From the NCBI GenBank assembly GCA_002796995.1, contig PEKW01000008.1:310001-374000 (forward strand): a stretch of 64,000 bases of DNA, given 5' to 3'. Positions 63,443-64,000 of this stretch are shown here, piece after piece. Under the pieces are notes generated by a model. It was not told the DNA's origin. It did no database searches and saw only the letters and a program-made list of their open reading frames with translations. The position numbers were made by a program, and so were the translations under genes. Source of the stretch: Rhizobium sp. GTDB lineage: Bacteria; Pseudomonadota; Alphaproteobacteria; Rhizobiales; Rhizobiaceae. Position 1 is the stretch's first letter; every line of letters begins with the position of its first letter.

Positions 63443-64000
63443 CTACTTCAGCAGGTCCGGCCGCCGCTCGGCGGTCAGCTTCAGCGCCTGCTCGTGGCGC
63501 CAGGCCTCGATCGCCGCGTGATTTCCGGAGGTGAGCACCGCCGGGATCTCGCGATCCTCGAACACCTGCGGCCGGGTATAGTGCGGATGCTCGAGCAGTC
63601 CGCCCTCGAAGCTTTCGTGCACGCCCGAAAGCTGGTTGCCCATGACGCCGGGCAGGATGCGCACCACGGCGTCGAGCAGGGTGAGAGCCGCCGGCTCGCC
63701 GCCCGAGAGAATATAGTCGCCGATGGAAATTTCCTCGAGCCGCCGCGCCTCGATGACCCGCTGGTCGACGCCTTCGAAACGGCCGCAGACGATGACGACG
63801 CCCTCGCCTTCGGCCAGTTCGCGCACCCTCTGCTGGGTGAGCGGACGGCCCCGCGGGCTCATCAGCAGGCGCGGGCGCCCGTCATCGGCGATCGAATCGA
63901 TGGCGCGGGCGAGCACGTCGGGCCTCAGCACCATGCCGGCCCCGCCGCCCGACGGCGTGTCGTCGACGCTGCGGTGCTTGTCGAGCGCGAAATCGCGGAT
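63443..64000 (-). CDS. trmD: tRNA (guanine37-N1)-methyltransferase, 5' end outside window
   Basis: TrmD methylates G37 of tRNAs reading CNN codons, using S-adenosylmethionine. The frame stays open to the window edge, so the N-terminal third of the about 240-residue enzyme is missing. The visible part has [43 protein letters not shown] and the trefoil-knot segment [17 protein letters not shown]. It continues with GVMGN and ends in [11 protein letters not shown]. All are typical. It is convergent with the hypothetical gene, 40 bp apart. Confidence 0.95.
   Translation of the reverse strand: MRDFALDKHRSVDDTPSGGGAGMVLRPDVLARAIDSIADDGRPRLLMSPRGRPLTQQRVRELAEGEGVVIVCGRFEGVDQRVIEARRLEEISIGDYILSGGEPAALTLLDAVVRILPGVMGNQLSGVHESFEGGLLEHPHYTRPQVFEDREIPAVLTSGNHAAIEAWRHEQALKLTAERRPDLLK

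Overview
The window is a 64 kb chromosomal segment of an alphaproteobacterium, most likely a member of the Rhizobiaceae (Rhizobium/Agrobacterium/Sinorhizobium/Shinella group). The evidence is the high GC content, a SAM-II riboswitch before metA, an RpoH2-type sigma factor behind a GGAAC-N16-CGTT (EcfG-type) promoter, a GTTC-N7-GTTC LexA box before an imuA-imuB-dnaE2 cassette, a CenR/OtpR-like regulator, and gene order around ctpA-rppH, leuDB, leuC, rplS and trmD. It is mostly ordinary core genome. I see no rRNA genes, prophage, insertion sequence transposase or CRISPR array. One tRNA-Gly(GCC) is present.

Layout, left half. 0-3.9 kb: 3' end of ctpA, a divergent polysaccharide deacetylase, rppH, a degenerate stretch and a hypothetical gene. 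3.9-5.4 kb: a gene-free block made of about three copies of a roughly 500-bp composite repeat. 5.4-6.8 kb: bfr and bfd, separated by a perfect run of about 20 copies of AGGCG. 6.9-12.7 kb: the SOS mutagenesis operon imuA-imuB-dnaE2. 12.8-16.2 kb: a zincin-like protein, a GlcG/HbpS-like protein, an SDR, a DUF1737 protein with a CoA-ester lyase, and a small membrane protein. 16.3-20.2 kb: leuD, leuB, a PAP2 phosphatase and rpoH2. 20.2-25.6 kb: an M48 lipoprotein protease and thiBPQ under a TPP riboswitch. 25.8-30.6 kb: an ABC exporter with a decayed ATPase, a tiny membrane protein, uup, thiN and a small basic protein.

Layout, right half. 31-36.3 kb: moxR, an AT-richer insert with a DUF1508 gene, SAM-II/metA, a GNAT acetyltransferase, a VWA protein and galM. 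36.3-40.1 kb: an SDR, tRNA-Gly, a YbaK-type editing protein, a thioredoxin-TPR protein, a Lon-N-domain protein and a Trm112-like protein. 40.1-40.4 kb: a 220-bp MITE-like palindrome. 40.4-49.3 kb: a UbiH-type hydroxylase, tesB, glnK-amtB, ftsK, lolA and xthA. 49.3-52.6 kb: a cyclic-nucleotide-binding protein, a CenR-like response regulator, an L,D-transpeptidase, SixA and a DMT transporter. 52.6-54.9 kb: a second block of the dispersed repeats, then leuC. 54.9-60.9 kb: an amino-acid uptake pair (permease plus binding protein, no ATPase), then a metal-chelate ABC operon headed by a DUF2946-like gene and a Crp/Fnr regulator. 61-64 kb: rplS, a TSUP permease, a hypothetical gene, and trmD running off the end.

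Functional links. leuC, leuD and leuB supply the isomerase and dehydrogenase of leucine synthesis from two loci. bfr and bfd form an iron storage and release pair. imuA, imuB and dnaE2 form a translesion mutasome under LexA control. glnK and amtB sense and import ammonium. thiBPQ imports thiamine and thiN phosphorylates it. moxR and the VWA protein are probably partners although other genes separate them.

The points most worth a second look are the AGGCG tract upstream of bfr, the composite repeat family, the MITE-like palindrome, the ABC exporter with unusual Walker motifs, the orphan minus-strand terminator in the AT-richer insert, and a MetA residue (Glu111) that predicts acetyl-CoA rather than succinyl-CoA use. 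No clearly new multi-gene system was found.
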